This document shows, piece after piece, positions 11,760-22,881 of a DNA stretch of 64,000 bases. The notes under the pieces are model-generated. The model was given only the letters and a program-made list of their open reading frames with translations, did not search any database and was not told where the DNA came from. Source of the stretch: Apiospora phragmitis (lineage: Eukaryota; Ascomycota; Sordariomycetes; Amphisphaeriales; Apiosporaceae); the NCBI GenBank assembly GCA_038363925.1, contig JAQQWL010000012.1, forward strand, positions 496,001 to 560,000. The letters are read 5' to 3'. The position numbers were made by a program, and so were the translations under genes. The first letter of the stretch is position 1; every line of letters begins with the position of its first letter.

Positions 11760-12761
11760 ATGGATTGGGAATCGCTAAGGTAAGGTCTGCACTACAACAA
11801 CACCCTGTCTGCGATACTAATTGCCCCAGTGCCGAGAAGGTATTTGCAAAATGCGTGAAGGCGTTCAGAGATAGTCTCTCCGAGCAGGACCGACTCTACT
11901 TTCGGGACTTTTCATCAGCAGATGAGATGCTGGCAGAATTGAAACTGGACTTGGCCAACCTCAAAATACACAAGGCCGACGACTACACCCGTAGAGTGGT
12001 AATCTTCACGGATGCCATGGCGCCTTACTTCGACGTCGTGAATGCATTTGTCCAGGTCAAGCCCGACGTGATGGGCTGCCTATGGGGCTCTCTCCTTCTA
12101 ATTCTCAGGGTATCTATCATCTGTTTACGGGCACACTGTATCCCTCTTACTTGCTAACTATGTCTTGGTTAGGGCACAACTACAGTGGCTTCTTTGACAA
12201 GGTGACACAAATGCTGGAGGATATTTCGACCAGTTTGCCACATTACCGTCAGCATCTCGAGTCATGCCGGTCCAGTGAGCATGTTAAAAAGGATGGTTTG
12301 GTCAAGGCGTTGTGCCTCGTCTACACTGATATCCTCGAGTTCGTCCGGCAGATTTTGGTCACTTTGATGACTCTCCGCCAAGTGTATCTGGTCCTCGACG
12401 GCGTGGATGAGTGCAAAGACCAGCAGATGATGCAATACTGCGCTTAGTACAACACGGTGCAGGGATTTTCCTGTGGGCAGGCCTGCTTGTTAAGTACTTG
12501 GCTCTACCCGCTCTTCCAGCTCGACTACGACACTCTTTCCTTCATGATGCCCCTTCTTTGGACGGGTTGGACGGCCTTTTCACCGCTATATTGCAGCGGA
12601 TGGACAAGCATTCACAGCATGAAAGAGACTTGGCTCTGAGGATCTTCCAGTGGATTACCGCCAGCTTCATACCCCTCTCCGTTGGATACCTGCACACTGC
12701 ACTGGCTATTAGGCCCGGCCGATATACCAAAGAGACCAATCATGCAAATCATACCAGTTGA
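11760..12761 (+). pseudogene. STAND/NLR-type gene remnant 1 (N-terminal domain plus fragments of NACHT)
   Basis: Exon 1 (11760-11779) is ATG-Asp-Trp-Glu-Ser-Leu, then a 50-bp GTAAGG-AG intron, then exon 2 from 11830: SAEKVFAKCVKAFRDSLSEQ, FSSADEMLAELKLDLANL, YFDVVNAFVQVKPD. This matches the helical N-terminal domain found before NACHT in many fungal STAND proteins. After an out-of-phase intron at about 12110-12172 come NYSGFFDKVTQMLEDIS and LVYTDILEFVRQI. The sequence then jumps to VYLVLDGVDECKDQQ (a Walker-B-like block) and later GAGIFLWAGLLVKYL and FQWITASFIPLSVGYLHTAL (end of NACHT / winged-helix part). The P-loop and most of the NACHT core are missing, so deletions have removed the ATPase. 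Such proteins trigger cell-death responses in fungi; this one cannot. Confidence 0.72.
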
Positions 12762-12917
12762 CACAACCTCAAAGACACGAATCACTCGGCACAGATAAAC
12801 TTAGGTGAAGACGAATTATCCAATACCCCGCATGGTAGTAGAAAACGGAGCAGGATGAGTACATCATTACCAACAGATGGATGCACAGACAACGAGAAAC
12901 CACGGACGGAAAGTTAA

Positions 12918-14102
12918 CAAGGGCATCACCATTTAAGATTCAAAGGCCACAATGCAGGCCGAAAACCCGCCTGGGTGGATGCCAAGATCCAACAAAATAT
13001 CTACACACAGCACGGTTTTGCCCCAAGGGTCGAAAATAGAGGTGAAAACTCTCGATCGGTGCCGAGTCCTAGAATTACCCAAGCGCCTGCTTCATTCCAG
13101 GGGGTATCGTTTGAATCTTCCTACCCTCGCGTTTGGTCTTTTAGCCACAATGAGCTAGACTCGGGGGGTTTCTCAAACACCAGAGCAGTCGCGCATCTTC
13201 GTAAGCAACTTTATGCAGCCATTGATACTGTGTTATCGAGTAATGCAGCCCAAGATTATGCGTTTGCTGAACAGTATTCGGATCCCAACATCATGGACCC
13301 CAACATCATGGATATCGATGATACATCTTCATCCTCTCCTCAGCCAGTAGCGGACAATCCAGTTTCTCGGCAGCCGCATCCTCAAATGGGACTTGAGTCC
13401 TCCATCCCAGCAACTGAAGCACCGCCAACCTGCGAGCAGAGCGATCAGGAGCCCTGCGGTGTGGTTAACCTTGATGTAACCTATTCTATGCTACGCTACA
13501 TAAGTATCTGCTGGCGGCGGCATCTTTGGTTGAGCCTTGGCGAGAGACTTCGCATGAAAGCCTCTGATCCGAATGCTGTATCCGAACATGCAGGGTACTC
13601 ATTTCACGACCCTGTCTCCGAGGAAAGCTCAGATGTCAGAGTACCACCCTGGGTTCCTTATCTCTCTCGGTTTCTACTGTCCAGACCTAACGTCACCAAT
13701 TGGGTCTTTTCAAGTTATCGGTACAACCTTGAACCGGTGATTCCTGATCTCGTCAAAGCGATAGCCTTGATGTCTCACAACTATGGCCAAGCGACACCTG
13801 CGGGCCGTGAATTGCATTGGGTAGTACAAGGCCTAAACCAGCTCTCCAATACACTCGGTCAGGTTAAGGACGACTACGGCCTCATTATGAGGCAGAACCC
13901 AGATGCTATCTGGCAGCGAGCTATTATGGAAGCGACAGATCCTGACTCCTGGCCGGTCTGGTCGGAGAAAGAGGGTGCGCGTGTGGCGACAATAGACTAT
14001 TCACTGGGTACTCAGGAGCCTTTTAGGCTAGGCCAGCTACGGAGCGGCCGGGAGCCGGGAGAAGTTCATTCATCATTCCACGAACCATCACTCGGTTTCT
14101 AG
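12918..14102 (+). CDS. Uncharacterised ORF, possibly the C-terminal part of the preceding STAND locus
   Basis: The frame is open from 12918 to the stop at 14102 but has no ATG near its beginning, so it is an internal/last exon or has lost its start. The first 150 residues are Ser/Pro-rich with a small repeat (DPNIMDPNIMDIDD). The last 200 are globular-looking (YSMLRYISICWRRHLWLSL, PDLVKAIALMSHNYG, ELHWVVQGLNQLSNTLGQV, DPDSWPVWSEKEGARV). No family recognised. Same strand and 150 bp beyond remnant 1, so it could be that gene's variable region; this is inference. Confidence 0.4.
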   Translation, partial: QGHHHLRFKGHNAGRKPAWVDAKIQQNIYTQHGFAPRVENRGENSRSVPSPRITQAPASFQGVSFESSYPRVWSFSHNELDSGGFSNTRAVAHLRKQLYAAIDTVLSSNAAQDYAFAEQYSDPNIMDPNIMDIDDTSSSSPQPVADNPVSRQPHPQMGLESSIPATEAPPTCEQSDQEPCGVVNLDVTYSMLRYISICWRRHLWLSLGERLRMKASDPNAVSEHAGYSFHDPVSEESSDVRVPPWVPYLSRFLLSRPNVTNWVFSSYRYNLEPVIPDLVKAIALMSHNYGQATPAGRELHWVVQGLNQLSNTLGQVKDDYGLIMRQNPDAIWQRAIMEATDPDSWPVWSEKEGARVATIDYSLGTQEPFRLGQLRSGREPGEVHSSFHEPSLGF

Positions 14103-15109
14103 TGCGACTTTGGAGGCTATTAGTTCAACCACATAGTTTCAAGGGGGGGGGGGTATTAGGGTGTTGAAATAATGATTTCTCGTTTAACTTCAGCTTTGCT
14201 GAACCGGGAACGACTGTGGTCTTCCTATACTAACGCTTATGTTCCCGAAAAAAGTGCTGGTATTGAACTTCTAACTAGAACAAACTGCTGAGTAGGTAGA
14301 ACAAAGCAGCCGAAGAGGTACGAGAAGCTGAATCGCAAGTTCAATAAAGCATCATAAAAGAGTTTATTAGAACCCTATACATGAGTATCCAAAAATTCTT
14401 TCATGAATTTATTAAGTCCGTGCATGACCTGGAATTAGTGGGTGGATGTAGCCAGGCGTATCGAACCAGTATGGTCCCTCGATACTGACTGTCATTATGA
14501 AGGGGCACATCGTCGGCTGCAATGGCGTGCACCCTGGATCCGGGTCGGCGGAGCCGGAGGGGGCCAGGATCGTGCCGGGGGCGAGGTGGAATACGACCCC
14601 TGGCTGGGATATGGTTATGGGCTTCGGGGCGCCAGACTTTGCGAGGTTGAAAGACCTGTGTTTGACACTCTGATGAGTCCTCAAGCTCGGTATGATTCAT
14701 GTGCTCCGTCGATGGGTCAGTTGGGTCAAGAGACAGTTGGGTGCTTGTAGAAATACTTATACAAGAGCTCTCACATAAGGATATGAAATAGACAAACTTC
14801 GAAGGGGGCAAATGTATCTCCCTCTTGGCGCCATCTTCTCCACCTATTACATGAATCCTATGCAGATCGTATGGGTAAGTCATTGTGCTAATCAGAAAGC
14901 TGTCCTCGAAAGAGAGTTTTCGGTACTCTTTCCCGGCATTTTCGTACTGGTAGACAGCTGCTCCCTCAGTTCAACCAGCCGAAACTGGGCAGGGCTAAAC
15001 CTGATGTGATCTTGACATGGATTACCCCTGCCACGTTCAGATAAGACGCAGGAGATTTGACATCCCAACTCCCAACGCATAACGAGGGCTAGCTCCCGCA
15101 GGCCGCAAA
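14103..15109. other. Intergenic region with an 11-G homopolymer
   Basis: A run of 11 G lies at about 14143-14153. Two overlapping minus-strand ORFs (14401-14883 and 14412-14684) exist. The shorter has plausible composition (PITISQPGVVFHLAPGT) but no family and no supporting context. Confidence 0.3.
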
Positions 15110-15601
15110 GTGACGTCGACAGGTTGCCGCCCACATATGAGCCTCTTAAAAAAAATGCTGCGCGAGATCCACGAAGCAGGCATCCGGCTTTTGCTAGCAA
15201 GGGGCGCCAAAGCGACCGCGGGGGACACCGAAGGCGAAATGCCTCTCCAGTGGGCCGCCATCGACGGCGCCTCTGAGGTCTTTCATCTGTATCTCTCCTC
15301 CCGCGCCGACCTGTACGGTGAGGCGCCCTGGGGCTTCCGGGTCGGCAGGACGCTGGCCCGGTGTGCGGCGACCGAGACCGCCGTCGTCAAGGACGGTCTG
15401 ACGCCGCTCCACTGGGCCGCGGAGCGCGGGGCCGTGGGTGTCGTCAGGGTTTTACTAGAAGCAGGAGCAGATCCCAAACTTAGGGACAGCACGGGCTCGA
15501 CGCCGCGGCGACTCGCGGCAAAATCCGAGTTGCTGAGCAGCCAAGCTGACATCCAGAAGAAGATGAAAGAGCTATTGCAAGAAGGAAATATCTTTGTATA
15601 G
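15110..15601 (+). pseudogene. Ankyrin-repeat fragment
   Basis: From about 15170 the frame reads RLLLARGAKATAGDTEGEMP, LQWAAIDGASEVFHLYLSS, then GLTPLHWAAERGAVGVVRVL, LEAGADPKLRDSTGSTPRRL. That is two recognisable ankyrin repeats (TPLHWAAERG signature) separated by a degenerate one. It ends with a short helical tail (KKMKELLQEGNIFV) and stop at 15601. There is no start or partner domain. Ankyrin arrays are frequent C-terminal sensors of fungal STAND proteins, and this piece lies 3 kb beyond STAND remnant 1 on the same strand, so it may be its tail or an independent fragment. Confidence 0.6.
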
Positions 15602-15646
15602 AAGTAAAGTTAGGCATTCATTATATCAATTTTCAATATTCTTTTC

Positions 15647-16483
15647 TTAAGATACGCCGTGGAAGATCCATAAAGAAATGGCCGGTGCAACCCCGACCAC
15701 AGTGGCCATCCCGCGAACCAGTGATGGGGATGTCGCGTTGGTCTCCATGGGCTGCTGGCAGAAGGCCGGCTTGGTTTGATGAGGCTTTTCGCATCTCGAG
15801 GCTGTGATGGACGCTGAGATGCTGGAGGCTTGGCTTTCATCAATCTTCAGCGCGCAGGGGCTGGCCGCTGGCCAAACCCCCAGCTCACCCAACGTTGCGC
15901 AACTATGACGGTCGAGTTTATCATATCCGGCGGCAGTGGTCTGGGTGCCGGTCACGTTGAACTCTAGGGCCTCTATGGTGGCGCAGCTTTCGGGGTCGCT
16001 AGTGGCGGCCGCAAAATTCGGCTGTTTTGCCCCTTTCTCCAGGCGAAAGTAAATATAGCTGTCGTGATTAAAGCCACTGGAACCATCTGGAAGTCGGTTG
16101 GGAGAGGTGCAATTGTGAGCCAAGATGCTCCAGGCCAGCGAGAAGTGGCCTTCGGCGTCTTCGCCTATCAGCTTTATCTGTGTAAGCAGTGGCGTAATAC
16201 GTGTTGGTCTTGCTGTGGTTCGCCTCCTTGTTCACTGAGATGAGGCCTCCGTCAACCCATGCACGACCAGAAGTATCGCCCAGTTTGCCAACATGCCACG
16301 GGATGTAGAGGGCCAGAGGTTCGGCCGCGGGAAAATTTTGCACGGCAAAGACGATGGGGAACAGCTCGGGGGGCTGTAGGTGTCGTTGTGCGGAAAGACA
16401 AAGTCGAACTCGACCGTCTGGTCTGCTGCGGCACAGCCCAGCCAGATGGTCCCAGCCAGCGCAGCTGCGGCGAAAGCGAACAT
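15647..16483 (-). CDS. Secreted protein of the DUF7136-like family, two compensating frameshifts
   Basis: The start at 16483 gives a signal peptide (MFAFAAAALAGTIWLGCAAA), then QTVEFDFVFPHNDTYSPP. The family continuation ELFPIVFAVQNFPAAEPLAL lies in the next frame. One C is apparently missing from a C run near 16372-16377. One A too many near 16162 then moves the frame back to FSLAWSILAHNCTSPN. The two cancel: 15647-16483 is 837 nt, 278 codons plus stop. The C-terminal half has paired cysteines and N-glycosylation sites (NCT, NVT, NAT), and a hydrophobic tail (GMATVVGVAPAISLWIF) could direct GPI anchoring. Function of the family is unknown to me; assignment rests on the PPELFPIVFA..N pattern. 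Confidence 0.68.
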
Positions 16484-17814
16484 GGTAAAATAAAAGGTTC
16501 GTGGTCAATTTCGGAAACGTAGTGGGAGTTGCGATATAAATCAGGCCTTATTGTGAGGGGGGCCAGTAGATGACGGTGAAGAAGAAGTTGAAGTTTTCTA
16601 TTCCCTCCCTTCCCTTTTGGCTTTTAGACTACAGCCTGATTTTGAGATTGGCTGGATTTCGCAACCAGTGTCGTGTCATTTGAGTATCGAAAGAGTTAAA
16701 AACATAAATGGAACAAGCTTGGATGAGATGGCTGCTAGACGCTTGGCGAACGGTGTGACGGGAGTGACGGGGGCTGGATGGATATATTTGCCATTAGCAT
16801 TTGGGTAGACATGCTTATTTCGCTTAATCTGTATATATTCCGCTAGAACCCCTATTTAATACCGCCGATAATACGGAGAAACTCCACATGTCGACCGAGA
16901 AAGGCGGGTCGGACGGGCCGAGCCATAGGAATAGCTTCGGTTTTATTACCATGTTTGCACAGCAGACATACGGTGTCGGTCGACCTTGGGTAAGCCGGAT
17001 TCCGAGCAATATGTAGAGCAGCGCTGTCCATCCACGATAAAGGGCATCCACCTCAGCTCTGTAGTGCGACACTGCAGCAGCCTTAATATTCCCTGTATTG
17101 AGAACTGTAGCCAAAGAATAGCCGTGTTCCTCTTCTGCGGGATCACGCTTGATCCCCTGGTTTCTTTTGAAGGCGCCAGAGCAAGATCTAGCGGTTGTGA
17201 GACTCTACCGCACCTCCGGCGACTGCTTGGACAGCTTCATCGACATCGTCGCCAGCTCGACGTTCTCTGGCTGTCAATACGCTGACAGGCGTGCATCACT
17301 TTACATATGGAAGCGATCCATTACGGGTAAGATATCTTGGTGGACCTGAAAAGCACCCATGCGTGCGCCTGCTGAATGACTTCGGACGGCACATTCCGTT
17401 AACCTAGCCCAGTTCTGCTCCGTCATCTCGCGGCCGGTGCACTGTGACTGAACTGACCTAATCTTTAAAGGCACCAACTAGATGCGCCCCCAGACCACCA
17501 GCATCGCGGAGCATCCCGATCTCCGAATGTTATGGGGCCGATCGTCTAAACTCATGGGATCCATCGTCAACTGCTTGTACCTAGACATGACCTCAATCTA
17601 TACTTTGAGTCTTTCGAGGAAGCTCTTGAAATGTAACACCACCTTTTCCTGTTAAAAGCTAGTCTCCAGTTATCGGTAGTGCGGTACCGTGCTTAGTACA
17701 TAATTTAAATAACTCGGAACGTGCGTCGTGTAATAGCAACTATAAGATCTTTACATTATACTTTATTTTATATTATTATAAATCAAGTCACGTTAACTCC
17801 ATTAATCTTTACAT
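16484..17814. other. Intergenic region with a possible gene scrap
   Basis: Promoter side of the secreted-protein gene, then no clear gene. At 17164-17349 (+) a frame reads RLYRTSGDCLDSFIDIVAS then CQYADRRASLYIWKRSITGK, which looks like real protein but is isolated, without start or family; I treat it as a possible remnant. The last 150 bp are AT-rich (17690-17800). Confidence 0.3.
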
Positions 17815-19002
17815 CTAACTAACCACGCTACCATGCTCCATATTGAAAGCCTGACGCATTACAGAAATCTCGAACAGCATGATGGAACGGCAGGCCAATA
17901 CAGACACGGCGAACCGCGCAACCACCTGAAATGCATCACGGGTGCCGACAAAAAGGATACCCGAGAGCACCAGAGTCCCAAAGATTATATGCACCAAGAC
18001 GGATGTGCTGAGGATCCAGGAGCAGAATATCTCTCGTTTGCGCTTGGGCGATACCTCCACCTGCAGTGCCTGCAACGTTGACGGGACCTGGATTTGGCGA
18101 CGGGCATAGGCAAACATGTTGGCAGGTAGTTTGGAAAGCCATGCAACCAGCCTGACTTGGCCTTGCTGTTGCTCCAAGCCCTCCTCGTCAGGCTTCTTGG
18201 GCCGCTGCACCTGAGACCGGAGCAGCACGACTCCCAGGCCATGGATGGGAATGACCAGGAGCCCCCATAGCATAGCGAATAGAGAGCTCTCAGGCATGAA
18301 TGTACAGACAGCCTTGGAGCCCAGCTCCCAGTCCAGCATGGCGATATTGACCACGGACGCGATAGCCAGAAGGTACTCCAGAGCATTGATCATCATCCTT
18401 GTCCTGCCGACCGGAGCGGCGTAGTGCAGTTGCCGTTCCTTCTTGCGCAGCGATTCCAGCGGGTCCTCGGGAATTTCGAAAGCCCTGCCCATCCAGACAC
18501 TTGGGCTACCGAGCGCAAGCAGGAGCGCGAGCAGGGGTCGACGGCCCACCACGGCCACCATCGCAAGCTCGCTCGTGTTGGATCCGAGGAATACCAGAAT
18601 GGTGGGCGTCAGACCTAGCAGCACGCTGGCGGTCGACATTTTGGCCTTGATGAATTCCGACTTGTTTTCCAGCAAGCAGCCCACGACTGGCTGGGTCAAT
18701 TGCGGAAACAAGAGAAACGTGAGTATAGGTATACCAGGTAAGGCGATGAAGTTCGGACGTACTGCGGAGTCTGCCGAGCCACCCTCCATCCAATCGATGT
18801 TGTTGTAATCCTTGATACCCGCCCTATACTTCTTGTACGGCTCGGAGCACTCGTTTTCCAGAAGTGTCTCGAAGGTCAGGCGGAATTGCGGAAACCAGCT
18901 TTGGAACTTGTTGGTATTTTCGCTAGCAATTGCCACTGGGGCCAAGTAAAGCAGCAACCACAGCAGCGCAAGCCGGGATGAACCACATCTTGAGTACTGC
19001 AT
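17815..19002 (-). CDS. Fungal seven-helix membrane protein with signal peptide, function unknown
   Basis: Start chosen at 19002 (MQYSRCGSSRLALLWLLLYL), which gives a clean signal sequence ending near APVAIAS; the open frame extends further upstream to 19287 with no conserved look. A lumenal/extracellular N-domain of about 90 residues follows (FRLTFETLLENECSEPYKKY). Then come about seven hydrophobic segments: PILTFLLFPQL, ASVLLGLTPTILVFLG, MVAVVGRRPLLALLLALG, YLLAIASVVNIAM, LFAMLWGLLVIPIHGLGVVL, VLVHIIFGTLVLSGILFVG and FAVSVLACRSIMLFEI. Cytosolic loops are basic (LRKKERQLH, VSPKRKREIF). Single exon, 395 residues, intact. The shape resembles a 7-TM receptor, but I recognise no family. Confidence 0.68.
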   Translation of the reverse strand: MQYSRCGSSRLALLWLLLYLAPVAIASENTNKFQSWFPQFRLTFETLLENECSEPYKKYRAGIKDYNNIDWMEGGSADSAVRPNFIALPGIPILTFLLFPQLTQPVVGCLLENKSEFIKAKMSTASVLLGLTPTILVFLGSNTSELAMVAVVGRRPLLALLLALGSPSVWMGRAFEIPEDPLESLRKKERQLHYAAPVGRTRMMINALEYLLAIASVVNIAMLDWELGSKAVCTFMPESSLFAMLWGLLVIPIHGLGVVLLRSQVQRPKKPDEEGLEQQQGQVRLVAWLSKLPANMFAYARRQIQVPSTLQALQVEVSPKRKREIFCSWILSTSVLVHIIFGTLVLSGILFVGTRDAFQVVARFAVSVLACRSIMLFEISVMRQAFNMEHGSVVS

Positions 19003-20164
19003 CAGCTTGTCAAGAACCCGGTTTCTCGTAGGAGGGATGATGCAACGGGTTGGAGTGATTTGAAGTGTGCGAGGGAAAAGGAAGAAAGGTCTAGACGAAG
19101 ACGGTTTGGTACGTGAAAAGAGGAGGATTAAGGGTGTGATCGGTTCGAAATTACTGCCATGGCAGTATAGTCGCCCGATACATTTCAGTGTGGGGTCGTT
19201 ATGCATGTACTGCTGAAGCTCGGCCCATACTAATTTGGCAGGCAATATCTTCAAGCAGGTGGCCCTTCTCCCATTCTCCTGTCTCATGCGATACTTTTCA
19301 CATCACCGTCAATTCCTTCCATCACGACGTCAACGGCAGTGCTGTTGGGACATGAGCATTACTGCCATGAGCGATACCGGATCGTGTAAAACGTCGGCTC
19401 GATGAGGGAAAGTACGATGGAGTGAGTGCCCATGTCTAGCGCGATACACTGCCAGAATTACACAAAATGGACAATGCAGAATTGGGTGCCGAAAAGGGTT
19501 TGGCGGCATGAATAACCTTGCAACCCCATGGGGGTGGCTATAGTTATGGCAGAAGCTCAAATTGACCATTCTGCCGGGCTATCGCAGTAAATTCGAACCG
19601 ATCACACCCTAAGGGCTGAGTAGAGCCCCACAGGAAGCCGAGCCGCTTTTTCGTATCCCTGTTCCTGATCTGACGCTTTCTAGGATGGGAATAGTGAAAG
19701 TGGATCTAACGAACATTGAAAAGAGGGTTACAGGGCTGAAGTATACGATAACCTCATACCGGAGCTAGCAGTAGCTTATACTCAAGTTACAGTCAATAAT
19801 AGGTACATATTCACCCATTAAAGACCCAGATAGCATATATGAAGCGCCCAGCCCTGTCTCTTGATTTTACCCGGGCCAACTTCAATACTGTCTGATCTGG
19901 AATGTCAAGTCCGCAACTCCCAGCCGGCTAATCGCTACCACGTTCACCCATTCTTAGACTGGTACCACCTTATTCTCACGTAAGGCAGTTGCGTCGGGAA
20001 TAAATAAGATATCACTTGCTTGACAGGGTTCCCCTCTCTACCTATTCATGGTGATATTAGCTATCCGCACCTGGAGGCGGAATGCTACATTTTGGTTCGA
20101 CCTCTCTAACTAGCTAACGTCCTTGCGCCAGATCCAACCTTCTTGTCACCCACGGTAACCATCA
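19003..20164. other. Divergent intergenic region
   Basis: Shared upstream region of the membrane-protein gene (-) and the dehydrogenase gene (+). Short ORFs here (e.g. 19330-19569) show no protein-like features. The stretch cggttcgaa recurs inverted at 19138 and 19593 but does not fit a tRNA cloverleaf. Confidence 0.4.
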
Positions 20165-21172
20165 ATGGATTTCTGGAAATCGAAGCCGAGGAAATTTTTC
20201 AGGACAGCCCTTACCTTCACGCCGACCGTACATGGTGATGTCTACCCTTCCATCGACCCGAGCAACCCGGGACTCAGCCTATCCGGGAAGGTGGTGATAG
20301 TGACAGGAAGCAGTAAAGGGATTGGGGCAACGGTACTGTGGAATGCTTAACCAACCTCGGCGCCATGTGCATCGCTTCTAACACACCTGATCTAGGGTAT
20401 TGCCCCAGCATTCGTCAAGGCCGGAGTCAAAGGGCTTGTATTGGTGGCCAGGGGAGCTGAAGGGTTGAAGGAGACCGAATCGCAGATACGCAATATCAGC
20501 TCGGCAGTCGACTTTGTCAGTGTTCCCACCGATATATCCGATGCAGGTGCAGTCGATGTACTGTTTCAGACAATCGCGACCAAGTTCGGCCACGCCGACA
20601 TCGTGGTCAACAATGCGGGCGTCAACATCAACCACGGCCCACTGATCGGGGATCAAGACCCCGACCTCTGGTGGCGCAACTTCGAGATCAACGTCAAGGG
20701 CCAGTTCCTGATGACCCGGAAGTTCCTCCACCAGGTCCCGGTCGGTGCCATAGCCAGCATCATCGACATCACCACAGCGGGGGCGTGGCCCGTCATCCCC
20801 GAAAGCAGCGGCTACTTCCCTCCCAAGCTCTCGGCGCTGCAGATGACGCCCTTCGTGGCCGAGTCGTACCCCCACGTCACCGCGGTGGCGGTACACCCCG
20901 GCATGTTCGACACGGATATCGTGCCCGAGGAGGCGCGGGACATCCACGAGTACTGCGACATGGAAGCGCCGGAGCTGGTCGGTGGGTTTGTTGTGTGGCT
21001 TTCGCATCCACTTGCCCACTTCCTGACGGGCAGATTCGTGTCGGCTCAATGGGATGTCGACGAGTTGTTGGGTCGCAAGGATGAGATCGTCAGTACATGG
21101 AGGAAGCTGCAGTTGGATATGACGGGACCATTCGGCATGAAACAGTTCTCCCCGCCAAAGGCAGTGGAATGA
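20165..21172 (+). CDS. Short-chain dehydrogenase/reductase (classical SDR)
   Basis: Two exons (20165-20332, 20396-21172) join in phase 0 to 945 nt, 314 residues. Intron 20333-20395 has a GGTACT donor region and an ATCTAG acceptor. The Rossmann fold shows the cofactor glycine motif TGSSKGIGATG, acidic VPTDISD, NNAGVN, and the catalytic Tyr-x-x-x-Lys as GYFPPKLSAL with a preceding Ser. The loop after PGMFDTDI is typical of substrate-covering segments. The N-terminus carries about 35 extra residues before the fold (basic KPRKFF). It should oxidise or reduce an alcohol/ketone with NAD(P); substrate unknown. No neighbouring pathway genes. Intact. Confidence 0.88.
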
Positions 21173-21391
21173 TGCTAAGCCCGATCCAGGCGAAATGACT
21201 ACATGTGTATTACTAGCCAATGAGCGAGCTATGATGCACATCTCTGATCCCCATGCACTCGAAAAGGGGAAATGCTCTACTTGTGAAAGGCTCGATCACC
21301 CTTGATCAAACTGTACCATAAAAAATAGGATACCCATGAAAAAAAAAGGAAATTTAACGGTAGCCCAGCAGTCTTTGAGGCGATGGCCCAT

Positions 21392-22025
21392 CTAGAAACC
21401 GCCTGTCTCCGTCACATAGATTGCGGAAAAGGCTCCCTCGGGCCCCTCAAATACCACGGCGGCACGCACCTCCGCTCCACGCACTCCCGACAGTATCCCC
21501 CGTGCCACGCGCGACGACACTCGCAAATGCGACAGATCTCCGTATATCTCGAACTCGAAATCGATACCCGCGTGGTCGTGCAGTAGCAGCAGTTGTAGCC
21601 GCCGCCGGGGCGATAGTGGCCTCCACCACCTCTGTCTCGGCTTCCTCGACAGCACCCGCGCCCCCGACAGCCGCAGCGGCACGACGGCGTCCCGTCGCAG
21701 CAGCAGCGATCGGGCCGGACCGACATGTGCGAGCCGCGCCGGTTGTAGATCAGAGTGTTGCTGTCGTGCAGAAGGCTCTCGTTTATGACGAGGCTGCCGT
21801 CGTTGACGATGTAGCGCGTCGGGTAGCCCGAGTGGCGGACCTCGCGGTTGAAACGGCGCGCGAGCTGGTCGTCCTCGCGCCCGTCGGTCCGGCAGGAGGG
21901 GGCGGTGGGGAAGGGGGAATGGGGACGGGAACGGGAGCGGGAAGCGGGACGGGGTCGCATCCTCCTATGCGATAGGAGGAGGAGCTGCGGCTCGAGTGGC
22001 TGCTGTGGTGCGAGTGGCGGCCCAT
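21392..22025 (-). CDS. Low-complexity hypothetical protein, frame uncertain
   Basis: The likely start is MGRHSHHSSHSSRSSSSYRI at 22025, followed by a Pro-rich stretch. After a C-rich run near 21905 a different frame carries the protein-like segment RFNREVRHSGYPTRYIVNDG then INESLLHDSNTLIYNRRGSH. After a second switch near 21590-21640 another frame carries HDHAGIDFEFEIYGDLSHLR and AEVRAAVVFEGPEGAFSAIY. No intron consensus explains the switches, so I suspect one-base errors in GC-rich runs. An alternative start at 21960 is open to 21412. No family recognised. Confidence 0.45.
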
Positions 22026-22881
22026 TGTTGTTGTTATTGTTGTTGTTGGTTTTTACTTGATCAAATTGGTGGTAGGATCAGGCGCGTGTCAAACTCAACC
22101 CTCCCTTTCCATTCTCTAGAAATGTGTCCGTCGAAATGTCTTAGTAGCTGAGACAAGCGTGGTCAGTGGGCTGCTGGGATCGGTTCGCTTAGCCAGAACG
22201 CGACGGGGTTTTGAAACTTTGTCTAAAAGCTGTGATGGACATGGGATGATCTGGGGGATCGCGGGGATCGCAAGCTTACAGGCTCTACCTATATAGAACA
22301 CCACATTTCTCACCGGCATCCTTTTAGTGAATTTTGTCAATACGGTCCAACACGGCACAGTCTCAACGGCTCGTCAGATGTACGTGGTATCAAGGTTGGT
22401 CGGATAAGGCGTGCAGCGAACCTGCATGCAATGATGGGATGATTGCGATTTTAACTCTCAGCCGCTCGCCGAGACTCCATCGTCACACCGCATGCTGACC
22501 AAAGTATCGGCTCCAGTCCTCCTTGAGCTGATCGACGGGCATGTTGGCGTATAGGGTGCGTCGGAGAGTCGTCGGCACGTGTCTCTGTCCCACCGCCGAC
22601 TGCTTGCAATTGAGGCTCTGCAGTCGTGTCGTCCGAGCCATAACTGAGTTCGCGCCGTCTGCACTTGTCATGGGAGGCCCTCGAGGCTAATTCTTGGTAC
22701 AGTACCAAGAAAAGTTTATTACCTTAAATTGGACAACACCATGTCAACTATCGGACGAAAATAGGACAGTGGTTGCAGCTGAGTTCAGTTCAATGTCCAG
22801 GGATGTTCGATTGATGAAGTCATCATGAAATAGCCATCTCGGTATTGGAACCGGCTTGCGGCATCGTTGCCGATCCGTTCC
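22026..22881. other. Intergenic region
   Basis: CAA/GTT repeats flank 22030-22060 (leader of the low-complexity gene). A minus-strand end at 22483-22671 finishes MPVDQLKEDWSRYFGQHAV and could be the last exon scrap of something, but nothing upstream supports it. Confidence 0.3.

Noticed and set aside
14143..14153. G11 and C10+ runs (also 44909-44919) as programmed slippage sites
   Set aside because: They lie between genes, not in coding sequence; simple homopolymers.
19130..19600. cggttcgaa sequences as tRNA B boxes
   Set aside because: No A box at the right spacing and no acceptor stem pairing; also no other tRNA-like sequence found by eye.
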